A DNA stretch of 64,000 bases. It comes from Hydractinia symbiolongicarpus. Lineage: Eukaryota; Cnidaria; Hydrozoa; Anthoathecata; Hydractiniidae. Made by a program: the position numbers and the translations under genes. The stretch is taken from contig NC_079888.1 in assembly GCF_029227915.1 (NCBI RefSeq), positions 12,261,001 through 12,325,000 on the forward strand, written 5' to 3'. Position 1 is the first letter of the stretch. Each line of letters opens with the position of its first letter. Positions 24,224-36,665 of this stretch are shown piece after piece. Under the pieces are notes generated by a model that was not told where the DNA came from, did not search any database, and saw only the letters and a list, made by a program, of their open reading frames with translations.

Positions 24224-25125
24224 CGCTTAGGGCCCATTTATGAAAACATCACCTTTAGCATACACGCCTTCTGGGGAACATTTATGAATATCTTACTTTT
24301 AACACACAATCCTAAGGCCCATTCATAATAACGACACACACGCCTAATGGGGACCATTTATGAAAACGTTATTTTTGACACACACACACCTTTTGGGGAC
24401 CATTTATGAAAACGTTTTTTTTGACACACACGCCTTGTGGGGACCATTTATGAGAATGTTATCTTTGATACACACTCCTTATATGACCATTTATGTAAAG
24501 GTCGCATTTGAATCACACACGCCTTCTCGGGACCATTTTAAAAATGTCACATTTCATACATACGCCTTGTAGGGACCATTTTGAAAATGTCACATTTGAT
24601 ACACACGCCTTGTGGGGACCACTTTGAATATGTCACATTTCAAACACACGCCTTCTGGGAACCATCTATTAAATGGTCACCATTTGATACACACGCCTTG
24701 TGGGGACCATTGTGAAAATGTCACATTTGACACACACGCCTTGTGGGGACCATTTTGAATATGTCACGTTTCGCACACACGCCTTGTGGGGATCATTTTG
24801 AAAATGTCACATTTGATACATAAGCCTTGTGGGGATCATTTTGAAAATGTCACATTTGATACACACGCCTTGTGGGGACCATTTTGAATATGTCACATTT
24901 CGAACACACGCCTTCTGGGAACCATCTATTAAATGGTCACCATTGATACACACGCCTTGTGGGGACCATTGTGAAAATGTCACATTTGATACATAAGCCT
25001 TGTGGGGACCATTTTGAATATGTCACATTTCAAACACACGCCTTCTGGGAACCATCTATTAAATGGTCACCATTGATACACACGCCTTGTGGGGACCATT
25101 GTGAAAATGTCACATTTAGTATTCT
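24224..25125 (+). repeat. Tandem array of a 43-45 bp minisatellite (about 21 units)
   Basis: The consensus is acacacgccttgtggggacc followed by attttgaaaatgtcacatttgat. Units begin near 24224, 24262, 24303, 24336, 24380, 24425, 24469, 24513, 24557, 24600, 24643, 24688, 24731, 24774, 24817, 24860, 24903, 24947, 24990, 25033 and 25077. The left units are diverged and the right ones nearly identical. Units of three subtypes (ttgaata, ctattaaatgg, ttgtgaaaatg) recur in the same order three times, forming a higher-order repeat of about 130 bp. Open frames across it are by-products of the periodicity. Confidence 0.9.
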
Positions 25126-28100
25126 ACTACGTGATAGCTTAGTAGTGATAGCTTTGCCTGGCTGGAGAAACGGATGTACGGTATAGATATACCTTATGTT
25201 GATTAGCTAATTTTCGCGAAGGGTTTTTGATAAGACAAGAATCCTGGGATTACGCCTATAGTTGTCAGGTAAAAAAGATACACATTTTGTGATATTTTTT
25301 AACCAATATAGATTTTATTTTTGCGAATCTAACAGTATTTTTACAGTATTTTTATTGAAATAAGGTACTTTTTCAGGGCTGTAGCTGACACCTACATCTT
25401 CATTTATTTTTGGGAGAGGACATGGAAAAAATTTTGAGATTTTAAACTTGATGTTGGGTAAAAACGCTTCATCTCTGCACAGGTTTCTTTCATATGAACT
25501 GACGAAAAATATTGCTACCGCCTTCCTTTTCAAATACTGATAGAATATGTTAAAATTTTAAAATTCAATTTTTAGATTATTATGGTAATATCAAATCAAC
25601 AACAAAAATTTAACTCAACGCATTTTTCACAGTATCAATTGCAAAGTTGTAAAATCCTACTGAAAAATAAAAAAATAAGAGCAGTTCAGCCAGAAGCTCC
25701 TGGCTTTTATAGAAAATTGTACTTAACAGCTGAATTTATATGGAATATTTAAGCTACAGATTTTACATATAGTATATTTTTTAAAAAAAATGTTAAAATT
25801 TTCACTCGATATTTTTAAAATTAATCTGGGAACTTCTGGAAGCCTGAAACAAAACTTGTTATGTATAATATATATATACTAGTCGTTAGCCCGTGGAAAA
25901 ATCCACGGGTTCGCCCGTCGCAGCTACCATTTTGCGTGACAGACAGACAGACGGACGGACATTATAATATAGATAATATATAAAATTGAAGATTCTAATA
26001 TTTTTGTATAAAAACAACTTTATAAAAACACCAGCCTCAAATTTTGCTAAAAAACAAACAGCCCAAGGCTCAAATCATCGGTTTCAAAAAAAAGGAGAAA
26101 AAAATAGTAAATAAAATAAATAAAATAAAATAAATACAACCCTGGAAAATAAAAAAAGAATCAATGTATGTACCTCTCCTGCAATTCTCTCTTAAGCAAT
26201 TGTTTTTGCTTGGGGTCGTTTTTGATAGTTTATAAACATAATTATAAAAGTTGAATTAGCAACAAAAAAACCCAATTTTTTTATATAAAAACATAAATTC
26301 CAGAGAACTTTTAAAAAAGTATATAAATAAAAAACAAAATAATAATATTAATGAATTCTGCAGAACAACAACAAATCAGGTTCGAAAAGACTCGAAAAAG
26401 TAGAACAGCTAGCTTCAAGAAGGATTTTTTTGGTTCTTTAGAAACAACTCATAGTACTAAGATATGTACGAAATTAAATGAGTGAGTAGTATAACGTGCC
26501 AAACGCCCTAAAATGTTTTAACATGCTATTTTTTGATATCTCTAAATCGTGTCGCGGTTTAATTTATTTTATTTATTAATAAATAAAACTTGACGGCAAA
26601 ATTCCAGTGCACTGGACGTGGATATTTTTTTTCCGATATTCATTACTTCATTAAAGAAAATTAACATGCAAAAATTAGTCCACGCAAAGAAATCTTCTAC
26701 AATCACTTACAGAGAAAATATACTACTAACTACTGAAAATAAACTTGATGGTAAAAAATTATACGAAATCGGTCGAATAAATACAAAAGTAGGACTGCTT
26801 CCTAACACATCGACAGGAAGGAAGGTATTCTAGTAGTTTGAAAGGAAGAATGATAAAATGTACACTTTTCGATTTGAGTCTTTTAAATACGTGTTTTTCT
26901 ACGTATAAGATAGTCACAAGGAATAATCATAAATATAGGTAAGAAATAAGAAGTAGTTTGGCTACTAGAAAGTGTAGTAACCCGAGTGGACACGAGCCTC
27001 CAGACTGTTTTTTTTTGGGTCTATGAAGTTTATACTTTCCCATTGAAAAAGTATGCAGAAGTATTAAGTTTTTGAAGTATATATTGATTTTACTTTTAAG
27101 CTTACAAGACTTTATATGATAATAAACCATGATAAAGGTAAAATAAAACCAGGAGACACTCCTATATATATGTTGAATTTAATTTTAGACGCTAAGTCCT
27201 TAGAAGCAACATAACTAATTTCTGCTGCTGCTACTTAACAAATCATTTCCTGCATATCGTTTAAAATTTGAAACAGTAAAATCTGACCTGAGCCTGGAAC
27301 TTCTTATTTTTTGAGCCTTTTTTAGCCTGATTTGTTCGCTTCAGAATAAAGCTTCATTTTGTTCTTATTTATGAATTTTTTGAGTTTCTAAGAAAAACAC
27401 AAGAGCTCTTTGCTTTGAGATCAACCTCTGGCCCCATCTGGTCACGTGATGCTTCTCATTGGTCTACTTGATTTAACATAAACAAATGGCAGCTTATGTT
27501 ATATTTTTAAGCATAAATTTGGCGATTTAAATCTAGCAAGAATATAAATTGGCTATACTAGGTAGCGTTAAAGCACACTTGGACGACCACCCTTGTGTAA
27601 AATGTTTAATCATATGGTCATATCTTGCGTTATCTCGAACATTTTCTCGAACAAATTTAATTCAAAAATAGGAAAGGAAAAAAGGTCAGGCGGCTATAAG
27701 AATTGCAATAAAAGACAACAAAAGATTATGTCTTTAAGAAAATGTACGCCCAGAATTTATTTAGAAAATTAAAACAAATTGAAGCATAAAGTATTCCAAA
27801 ATACCTCCTTGAGCTTTAAAACACTATTGTAAAAAGAGCAATTTAATTTTTAATTTCTTTCCCCACTTTACACTCGCTAGCAAATTTCCAAGTAATAGAA
27901 ATATATGCCTTTATAAAAAAATTGTTTTGGTTAAATTCATCAATTAAATTTCTTTCTATAGCAACTTGAAGACGGTGTAACCCGTGATGATGTATAACCG
28001 CTACACTAACATACTCGTTCACACAAAAACGTTAAAAAGTAATAAACGGTGTGGATAATGTACTGTGAAATACAAAGCCCGAGATCAAAAGTACCGACCG

Positions 28101-28935
28101 AGCTTGCGATATTTGTACTCTTAACTAAGGGCATTTTATTTTAAAGTGCAACACCAAAACCGCTCAGCAATTTTGAAATAATTCATACGATTTTTGGCCA
28201 ACCAGAGCGCGCAAAAATCCGTCGTTTATATCTTTCAAAGTATTTCTTACATATCGACATCGAAGAGATAAGCGTCGGGACTCCTGGCTAATGGAACCAG
28301 GAATATTTCTCCCATTAGCCAAATTTCTCAGCGAATCTTACGCATTTTTTTGCAATTCACCCATCAGCATCACTCTAAAATGCAGTAAAATTCCAAAACC
28401 TTGGTCAAGAGCACGGTTTTGATTTTTGTGTGCAAAATAATAAATTATGATTCCGTTTTGCAGGAACAGGGAACGGCACAATCTCAAATAATTTTAGAAA
28501 TAAGAACACAATTAGCGGAGAGAAAAGTAAATCTTTTTTGTAAGAACCATTTTATAAGAACACGAGCCCAATATTTTGCTAGAAAATAAGAACAGAATAA
28601 GGTTCAGGTTCAAATCATTGCTCTCAAAGGTAAAAACAACACGCTTCAGTTCATATTTTCAAGAACTTTCTTTTTACCAAAATTATGATTTCTTTTTCCT
28701 TCTTACATAAATTGTGAAAATTAGTTGAATAAAATTAAGCAACCATTAAGCAACTTTAGATCTACATATTGACTAAAAAATCTTAAGTTGCCTATTAAAA
28801 ACAAAACAAAACGTGCAGGAATCAATGCGTTATCAGAAGAATCAATTAACACAAAATTTTCAATGTAAACAAACTTAGTGGTAATAAGCATGTATACACA
28901 TTATATCTATCCACACTTGTAAACACGATCTGATG
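25126..28935. other. AT-rich region without recognised genes
   Basis: No coding frame could be supported. Fragments with 'cagcctcaaattttgctaa...' and 'ttcttataaaa' at about 26030-26075, 27290-27370 and 28480-28620 resemble similar fragments at 31725-31810, 62760-62830 and 63120-63220, and probably come from one old dispersed repeat. Confidence 0.35.
25878..25976 (+). mobile_element. Short dispersed element with CCCGTGGAAAAATCCACGGG hairpin (copy 1)
   Basis: It starts actagtcgttag, then carries a perfect stem (cccgtgga 25890-25897 and tccacggg 25902-25909, four-base loop) and ttcgcccg, and ends with a (gaca)n run and attataatatagat. The same start and end occur at 40402-40551 and, diverged, at 49638-50426, which shows that these are element ends. 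Class not assigned. Confidence 0.65.
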
Positions 28936-29035
28936 AAGTGTTAGTGGCGCAGCAGTCAATTAGAATTAGCAACTTTTTCCCAGAACCTTTTTGCCTACCT
29001 ATACTTTCTGGTGAACATGGTTGGTCGTGGTTGAG

Positions 29036-29149
29036 TAACCTCGTTCCTAGGGACATTTTACGGATATCAGAGACGGCGCAAATAAATTTATTTCTTCGCG
29101 CCGCAAATGATATAAGAAAAAAAAAATGGCCCTGTCAACGAGATTGGTT
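29036..29149. mobile_element. Short inverted-repeat element, 'TCGTTCCCAGG' family (copy 2)
   Basis: Ends aacctcgttcctagggac and tggccctgtcaacgagatt pair imperfectly around about 80 bp of non-coding sequence. Same family as 5955-6068 and 54586-54665. Confidence 0.5.
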
Positions 29150-31030
29150 GTAAAGGAAAGTCCTGGAAACTAGGTTATAAAAACTTAAGATATTAAATGA
29201 AATCTATGTAATAAAACTTGCAAATAGTCATGGGATTAACTCTTCGCGGGACCTTTTCTGAAGAAAGAATACTTGCCCGGTCATCATGTTAAGGAAGGGA
29301 TAAACTCTGGACACAAAACACAAACAATAGGATGACGAGCTCTTAGACAACATTATATCAAATTGCTGAGAAAACCTTTATGAAAATTACATACAAAATG
29401 TAATAAAAACGTCTCCTCTACGTAATTCCGCATCTGTGTTACTTAGAAAACAACACAACCGTGTCGACTGATGCATATGTCATATCATTAAAACACGCTC
29501 TTCATACATTGCGGTATCCTTGTCAATTTCCACTATGACAATGCGATTTCAATTATATCAATAGTCTTTCCTTTATTAACTGTTTTTGCAGATTTCGCTT
29601 TCTTTAGAATCATAGGCTACTTGTTTCCTTTTGAGAGCAGTATAGTTCGATCAGTGGATTCTAGGAGAAAAAATGATATATCAGATACGACAGATAAAAG
29701 ATGTGGGTTAAAATTGGTGTACAATTTTAAGTGATTCTAAAAATAGTTTAAACCTTTTTAGCCTGGGTTGTATAGACAACAAAACACAAGCTATTTTTAT
29801 TACAGGACATAAGCAATTTTGTTCATTCAGGAAAAACTGGCAATTCTCTGGTGCATAATCGATTATTGGTTTCACGTTTCACAATGCAGTCTAGTTAATG
29901 GTCATGTACAATTTAATTACTGGTCTATTAGTGAAGATAATAATTTAAATGTTATCTACTTTACCATGTGTTTTTCCATTATAGAAACACATAGAAGGTA
30001 TGGCTTAAGGGTTTCAAGATCAACTTACTACTTAATAAACCGTGCCTCGACTGTTCCATGTCACATACCAATTAACAACAAAGAATTACTGGTTTTCCTT
30101 GGCAATATGTCCGTTTGTTTGTTCAACAGTCCCATACGCTAGACAAAAATTTATTATTATTAATTCTGAAAATAGTGCAACAACTAAGATGCGTCAACAG
30201 AGCAGAACACTTGTAAGGTGCAATTTATAATCGGGAAAATAATCGGGAGACTATTGCGGAAGAATGTGTTGGGGTTCAGCTTCACTGCAAATATAAAATA
30301 AATTAATTGATTAAAAAAATATATTTTTTTTCATTGTGTATTTTAAAAATATTTACATTTTATACTTATACTTAGGTCGTATTTTGATTAGTTTCACTAA
30401 TTTCATAAGTATGGCTATAGGATCGATATTCTCAGAGACCATTTTCCAAAAACCGTAAAAAAAATTTCCGCGAACACTGTGAAAGTTTAATTAGTTGCAT
30501 AGTCGCTTACTTAGTTTGTGCGTATCATGTAATCGGCTACATATTTTCCCGAAATAGTAGGCATACCGATGCCAGATACCTGACCGATGTCGGATCCCAC
30601 GGATACAGGATATCTTTGCCTTGCCTGCCCTTGCCTTGGCTTTTCTTTACCTTTATGTTCGACACAAAAATAAAAAATTCGACAAAGGCCCTCATCAAGA
30701 TTTCCTTACACCATAGAAATCACTAATATTTTGCGATTTCTTCACGGTAATTCTTCAATATTTTATTGGCTAACGATTGGCCAATCGTAGACTCCTGATT
30801 TTAAGAACGTAGGACAATTTTGCTAGACGCTTATACAACGGAGCTCGTTGGAATTTTTCCCCTTCATTATCCAGTCACAATATGGCTACTTTTAGTGATC
30901 CAAAACTATTTTGAAGGATGGGTGCTCTGTTGTATTGTCTCATACCTATTTTTCGCAACGGTATTAAATCCGTAACTTTTCTTAGCGATCAACGATATGC
31001 ATGACTTTTTTTGAATTTAAGTCTTGTTGT
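29150..31030. other. Region without recognised genes
   Basis: The longest plus-strand frame (about 29819-30142, 107 codons) has no motif I recognise and no splice context. It is left unannotated. Confidence 0.35.
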
Positions 31031-31196
31031 ATGAAATCAGGTAATCTTTTTTCAATACCTTTTTGGGCGCTATGCGATTATTTACAGCGAGAAGACGCGC
31101 TTCATATGTTCCATCCAGAAGTTTTTAATGAGCATAGATAACTGCACTATATGGCTCCACTGATCCATCGGAAATTATTACTAATGTTGGATTTCC
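31027..31196 (-). pseudogene. Decayed BEL/Pao-type retrotransposon RNase H-like fragment
   Basis: Read on the minus strand, the frame gives GNPTLVIISDGSVEPYSAVI, then an in-frame stop, then GTYEARLLAVNNRIAPKKVL. This order (a SDGS-type aspartate motif, Y-A-x-I-Y, R-L-L-A-x-N-x-R-I-A-P) is that of the RNase H-like segment of BEL/Pao polyproteins, where one sees FSDAS...AYGAVAY...RLIAAKSRVAP. It has at least one stop inside and stops on both sides, so it is a dead fragment. LTRs were not found nearby. Confidence 0.5.
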
Positions 31197-31959
31197 AATA
31201 GCGTTATTAGGTTTAATGCGCCGTTTGAATTCAATTCATCCAAAAGAGGAATCTCCTAAAAAATGAGTCCCATCCTAGTTTTTTGTCTTGTACCCAAAAG
31301 TTTGCGTAGCATTATTTTGTCTCATACCGTTAGGGTGACAATATGTCCAGCAGATCGTAATACGAATTAACGTATGACAGTAAAATCCGTTTTGTAGTAT
31401 GAGGTGGGAAACCTTTAACCATTGTTTTCGGGTGAAACTGAAACATATCTTTTTCAGGATCATATAGCGTCCGGAGTACTCAATCTTTTTTCCCGTCTTC
31501 CCGTCCTCTCTTACTGACCTCTGAACAGGTTCCTTTTTGCTTTTTACTCACGCCCGACTTTACTCACTCTTCTATTTTGAATCCACCACTTTCAATAATC
31601 GTTTCAATTTAATTCATCATTGTGTCAACAAATACAAGATATAAACAACGTTCTGCTTCTACTCCTTCGTTCTAAGTGATCTCTATTAAGGGTTTTGAAG
31701 CTGTGTTGTCACTAATAAGAACAAAATAAAAACAAATCAGATCAAAAAAGGCTCCAAAAAAAAAAGGACATCCTCAAGTCAGATTTTACTGGTTCTTATA
31801 AAAAAAGCGTATAGTTTGTCTAAAAAATTATTTTGTCCGACAGTATGGAAATTTCCTGTCTTTTTCGCCTCTCAATTCGAATCAAAATCAAAATTAAGAC
31901 GACAAAATTAAAATATCATTTTTTCTGATTGCAATATTTCCTACGAGAGGGAAATGTGT

Positions 31960-32222
31960 GTGTTTGTCCCCACAAAACAGATTTTGGAATGTGACATCAT
32001 ACACACGTGGTCCCCACAAGGCATTAAATTTACATTTACATGCCTTGTGAGAACCCCTGTCCTAATGTTGTTTTTTATCATTAGAGGGCTTTTTAAAGCA
32101 TTTTTTGGTCAAAAGCCTTGTGGGACATGTAATTCGGTCCCCACAAGGCAAATGGTCCCCACAAGGCTCTTTCACGCACCACATTGGTCCCCACAAGGCG
32201 CTTATGTGCACACACACACACG
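31960..32222 (-). repeat. Cluster of inverted CCTTGTGGGGACC repeats
   Basis: Copies of 'ggtccccacaaggc' occur at about 31967, 32010, 32137, 32154 and 32186, with plus-oriented ones at 32041 and 32111, ending in a (CA) run at 32210-32220. An open plus-strand frame across it is a by-product of the repeats. Confidence 0.75.
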
Positions 32223-32254
32223 AGCTACTGCTAAAAATTAAAGTTGAAATGACG

Positions 32255-32455
32255 TATCTGTGCTTCAGTTAAAGTTACTAAGAAACATAACCTCACAGTT
32301 GAAACAATATAATGGGGAAAAGATCATCCTATTTTTCCATTACAACTATCACCAGGTTGCCGTTTAACTTTGTTCAATTAAATTTAAGTTTCAAGAAAGG
32401 ATGTAATTAATTTTAATACGGTTAGATATTGATACTTCCTGCTGCATAAACTTAT
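32255..32455 (+). repeat. 201-bp duplicated segment (copy 1 of 2)
   Basis: This matches 36465-36665 base for base over 201 bp without a gap, with roughly half a dozen substitutions that I can count. The offset is exactly 4210 bp. No terminal inverted repeat or target duplication is obvious, and no reading frame explains it. Confidence 0.9.
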
Positions 32456-35400
32456 AGTAAATGACAGTGGAAAAATGAAGTTTTTAATACTATTTAGCCT
32501 TATCTTCTCGAGGCTACAAAAATTTCGTTTTAGGTCAGGTCGATTTCATAATTTCGAAGAGGAGTCTTTTTGTTTTATTTATTATTTATACATTTATTAT
32601 TCAAAGGCACCAAATATGTTAATGCTTATTATAATTATTATTGTTATAAGTTTAAATTGCTGATCTTAAAAATAAGATCAGGACACTATTTATTTTTTTA
32701 CAATGTTTAAATTTTAAGGAAATGTTGTTATAGTATTTACAGAATTATCATTTGAAAAAAGAATCAATCTACCTTAAAAGTAAACTTTATGGGTATTTAA
32801 AATCGGAAAATTAAATACCCAATAAACAAGCTAGATTCTTTGGCACGAAGTTAACCTTGAACGACTGCATAAAAGTTGCCGAGTACGATTTTATAAACAG
32901 ATATTTCTCCACCAAAATTGTTGAAAATCGTTATTTCTTAAACAACAGAGATTAAAAGATCATTCTGCAAAATCTTTGAACAGCTGGGTGTGGTATCTCT
33001 TACAAAACTACCTTTTCTGTCGGGAAAGGAGTTTTTAGACTTAATGTCCCGGCGCGGTGCAGAAAAACGACGACATTCACCACCAAATAGGCCACCCACC
33101 ACCCATAACATCAACCACCAAATGGGCTTAAGGCATCATAAGGTTAAAAGGCCTCTGGATTGGTCAAAACGTTAATCGACGATGGACCCTAAGCTGTACG
33201 CAGATTTATCCTTTACATGAAAGAAGATGTGTACTATTGATCTACAACATTACCTCAAGGTCATAAATTAATGCGGGAGTTAATTAATGCAACATAAATT
33301 AAATAAATAACTGATAACAAACTTTTAACTAATGTTTAAATTAAATCTGACAAATTACGAAATATTTGAAAAACTTGTCTGTGTTTGTTCCTAGGTAGCA
33401 AATGCTAATACCGATGATAAGCGTCAAATAATTGGGAACATATTTCGTCTCCATAAAGGGGGAGTTTCCACCTCCGTAACTTATATCTAAGAAAAACAAG
33501 CCACCAGAGAGACGCCAAGTTTTTCTAAGGTTTTCTTTTAACACATGATAAAATCATTGGTCCAATCTTGCATATCGATCCCTCAAGAAGATTGTTAACT
33601 TATACATCGAAGCTGTACAAAGAAACTTAAACTTAATGAACGATCAGAAAGCGCTTCTAATTCACTACGTTTTTAAGGGGCAAACGACGGGTGCAGTTAC
33701 ACCATTGGTAGAAGAAAATAACATTCTGTCCGTAAAAATGCCTGGAAGCCACAATTACCTGGTTTTCGTTATGGCGTATTTCCTCATGACGTCAAACTTA
33801 ATGTACGTTTGTTCGTGCTTAAGCTGCTGCATGCGCGTTGGATTGTCGATCTCTTCGATAACATTATGCCTCATAAAAACATTTTTAACCCGGTCAATAA
33901 TAGGTAAGGATGTCAGTAAGTGATAAGGTATTTCTTATACTTCATTTATCATTACTATATCTCACATGCAATTCGATGCATTCCTGACATCAGCATGCTG
34001 AAAACTTTATCGCTATTATATTATCGCATATTATCGTTAATCGTTTATAATGCATCAATATGACATAACATTAGTTAACATGAATAATTAATTTGTATAT
34101 TTTAATCATTAGCTACTTTAGTTCCAATGCAACTAGCTACTTACCAGCACCTAGTAAGCAACTACGAGAGTTTCCCTAAAGTCATGCACCTTAGCCTTAA
34201 AAGCATCGTCCTGACACGGTTCACTTACCTAATGTGATTAAGACAAGCTAAACGACTACTGATATAGTAATCACTTCAAAAAACAAAAGAAATTGATTTT
34301 CAATGAACCCATTCTTAAAATAAAGATAAAAATGTCTTCTGATTCGCGTCATTTCAATGCTCTTTGTAAGTCAGGTGAGGTAAATTGCGTTAGTTAAATT
34401 ACTTTTTTATAAGTGCTTGTAGACTTTGCGTTAATTTCCTTTGTGGTAATTTTGTTATGGTTAATTTGTGCTTCGTTAATTTCCTAGATTAAGGTAAGTT
34501 TTTGTACAACAACAAACGTAATTAAAGGGAAGTTCAATTTGATTGGCTCATTAGTGTAACTGAGCAAACAAACACGCTCTTGCTGAGTAAATATCTAACT
34601 AGCAACAAATAAGTAACAGTCAAATCTGTAAAATAAACAACGACTTGTTTTGTTTGTGTCAGAAAAAATAGTATATGCAGGACCCTAGAAGTTAAAACCA
34701 AAAACATAGTATTAAACCTTTATAAAAGATACCGTCAAAAAATTTTACGTACCAATAATTTGTCGAGAAATCTTTTGTCGTACGACATGGCTGTCAATTC
34801 TAATTGCAATAATTGGAACCTACATGCTAATTATTCATGCTCCTAACAAGAACAATTTTACCGCGGGATTTGATATTTTCTTTATTTGTTGATCAACTCT
34901 GGCAGCTTTAATGTAATAAAATATAAAATGGTTAGACAATCTTTCCATTGTTTTATCAAACGATATAACAATTATTAAATATAAAGTATAGTTCGACCTC
35001 CTTAACCTGTACTACCATCTTTTTGTTCCTGAGATATTTCAACACTAATCGTTTTATCTCACAGCAAGAATTTCCCTTTATACTACGGTGCTAGGAGTTA
35101 TACGTGCTGCCACAAGTTCTGTGGCGAAGATAAGAATACTGCGGCTTAAACATCGCTAGAACTTTAGGTAAACTAAGAATAATAGACTCAAACCAGACTA
35201 CGGTTTTTACAACCATTCTGCTATTGGTATTCAAAGCACAAGAAAAGAGAGATTTTACGCCATCTCATGCTGATGACGTTCCTTCTATTCAGATTAACAA
35301 CGAACATACGGAGTGCTACCATCCGATTCTTTTTTAACTTATAGTGTAAATCTAAGGGGTTGGCGTGACATCCTTTGCTTTATCGTGGCCTTCTTAGTCG

Positions 35401-36464
35401 TGCCGCAGCACATAAAGCTCATGAAGACAATAAAAACATGAAAAAAAACACAACCATTGCAAACTTATAATTATTAGAAAAATTAATTATTAATAACAAA
35501 CTTCTGGACAAAGCAAATCTTTTGTCACGATTCAATTTGACCTGATCCCTCCACATTTTTAAATGCAAGTGCATTGTTATAAAGGTCTATGTTAAAAAAG
35601 TAAAGCGTGGCAAGGTACCAGATTACTTAAGAACAACATTGCTTTGCATGTAAGCAGGATCACTGTGTTACGGTGTCATTTGTTGGATAAGACAAGAACT
35701 CCTATATCTGCCTTAATTTGCTAGAAATACATCCTTTTTCTCTCTACTTTACAGTATCAAATAAGGGATCCGGATAACGGAAATGGTGGAGTTGGTGGAA
35801 AGAATATTAGGACAAATTGTCTAACTTTATGAAATTTGACGATTTTTCTTCTTCTTTGTAATCATTCGTTAATTTTACATCAGTGTGCAAAGAAAATTGT
35901 CAGTCCTAACGACTAGCCATTGTTCTGTATTAAGCAATGCCTCTCTTCTTAACAACTCTGCGAATGTCTTTTTGTGTGCCGTTTCTTTTCGCGCTTATTT
36001 ATTTTTTGCAATGATCAAAAAGGTTCGCAGTTTATGCTATTTGTAGTAACACCAAAGTAAGCTCTAGGGAATTGATATTTTTAAGTTGACGTCCATTGAA
36101 AAATATCTATCTTTTTAAGTGGTTTGTGGGTAAAAAAAATAGGCTGGTTAAAATAATTTTTGTCTTTTTCACGCCTTAATAAGTGCGTTAATGACGACTG
36201 GCTATAGTAGATAGGTATTCTAAATATTAAAATAATAATTACTCAGAACGTTAAGTAATATGTCTTAAAAACTAGATGCAAGGCATAGGAAGACAAACAA
36301 ACAAACAAAACAAAACAAACAAACAAAGGAACAGAGAAAGAACAAACAAATTAATAAACAAACAAAACAAACAAAGGAACTGATAGAATTGATACAAATA
36401 TTTTTTTTTAAAGTATTAGAAACTTATTACCAGGGTAATTAAAGTCAAGAGTCTCGGACACACA
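32456..36464. other. Region without recognised genes
   Basis: No supported exons. It includes an 11-bp-arm hairpin, tgggtatttaa (32790-32800) against ttaaataccca (32811-32821), and an A-rich (CAAA)n tract at about 36290-36380. Confidence 0.35.
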
Positions 36465-36665
36465 TATCTGTGTTTCAGTTAAAGTTACTAAGAAACATAA
36501 CCTCACAGTTGAAACAATATAATGGAGAAAAGATCATCCTATTTTTCCATTACAACTATCACCAGGTTGCCGTTTAACTCTGTTCAATTAAATTTAAGTT
36601 TCAAGAAAGGATGTAATTAATTTTAAAGCGGTTAGATATTGATACTTCCTGCTGCATAAGCTTAT
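36465..36665 (+). repeat. 201-bp duplicated segment (copy 2 of 2)
   Basis: Second copy, in the same orientation as 32255-32455. The flanks differ completely outside the match (gacacaca before, gtctgatac after), so this is a defined unit and not a long segmental duplication. Confidence 0.9.

Noticed and set aside
24360-25186. Open plus-strand frames rich in HTP and DH repeats
   Set aside because: Produced by the 43-45 bp tandem array, whose unit length is not a multiple of three throughout.
29819-30142. 107-codon plus-strand frame
   Set aside because: No known motif, no splice partners, composition like the surrounding DNA.
33636-33923. 95-codon plus-strand frame with a hydrophobic middle
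   Set aside because: No recognised family and no exon context; could not be supported.
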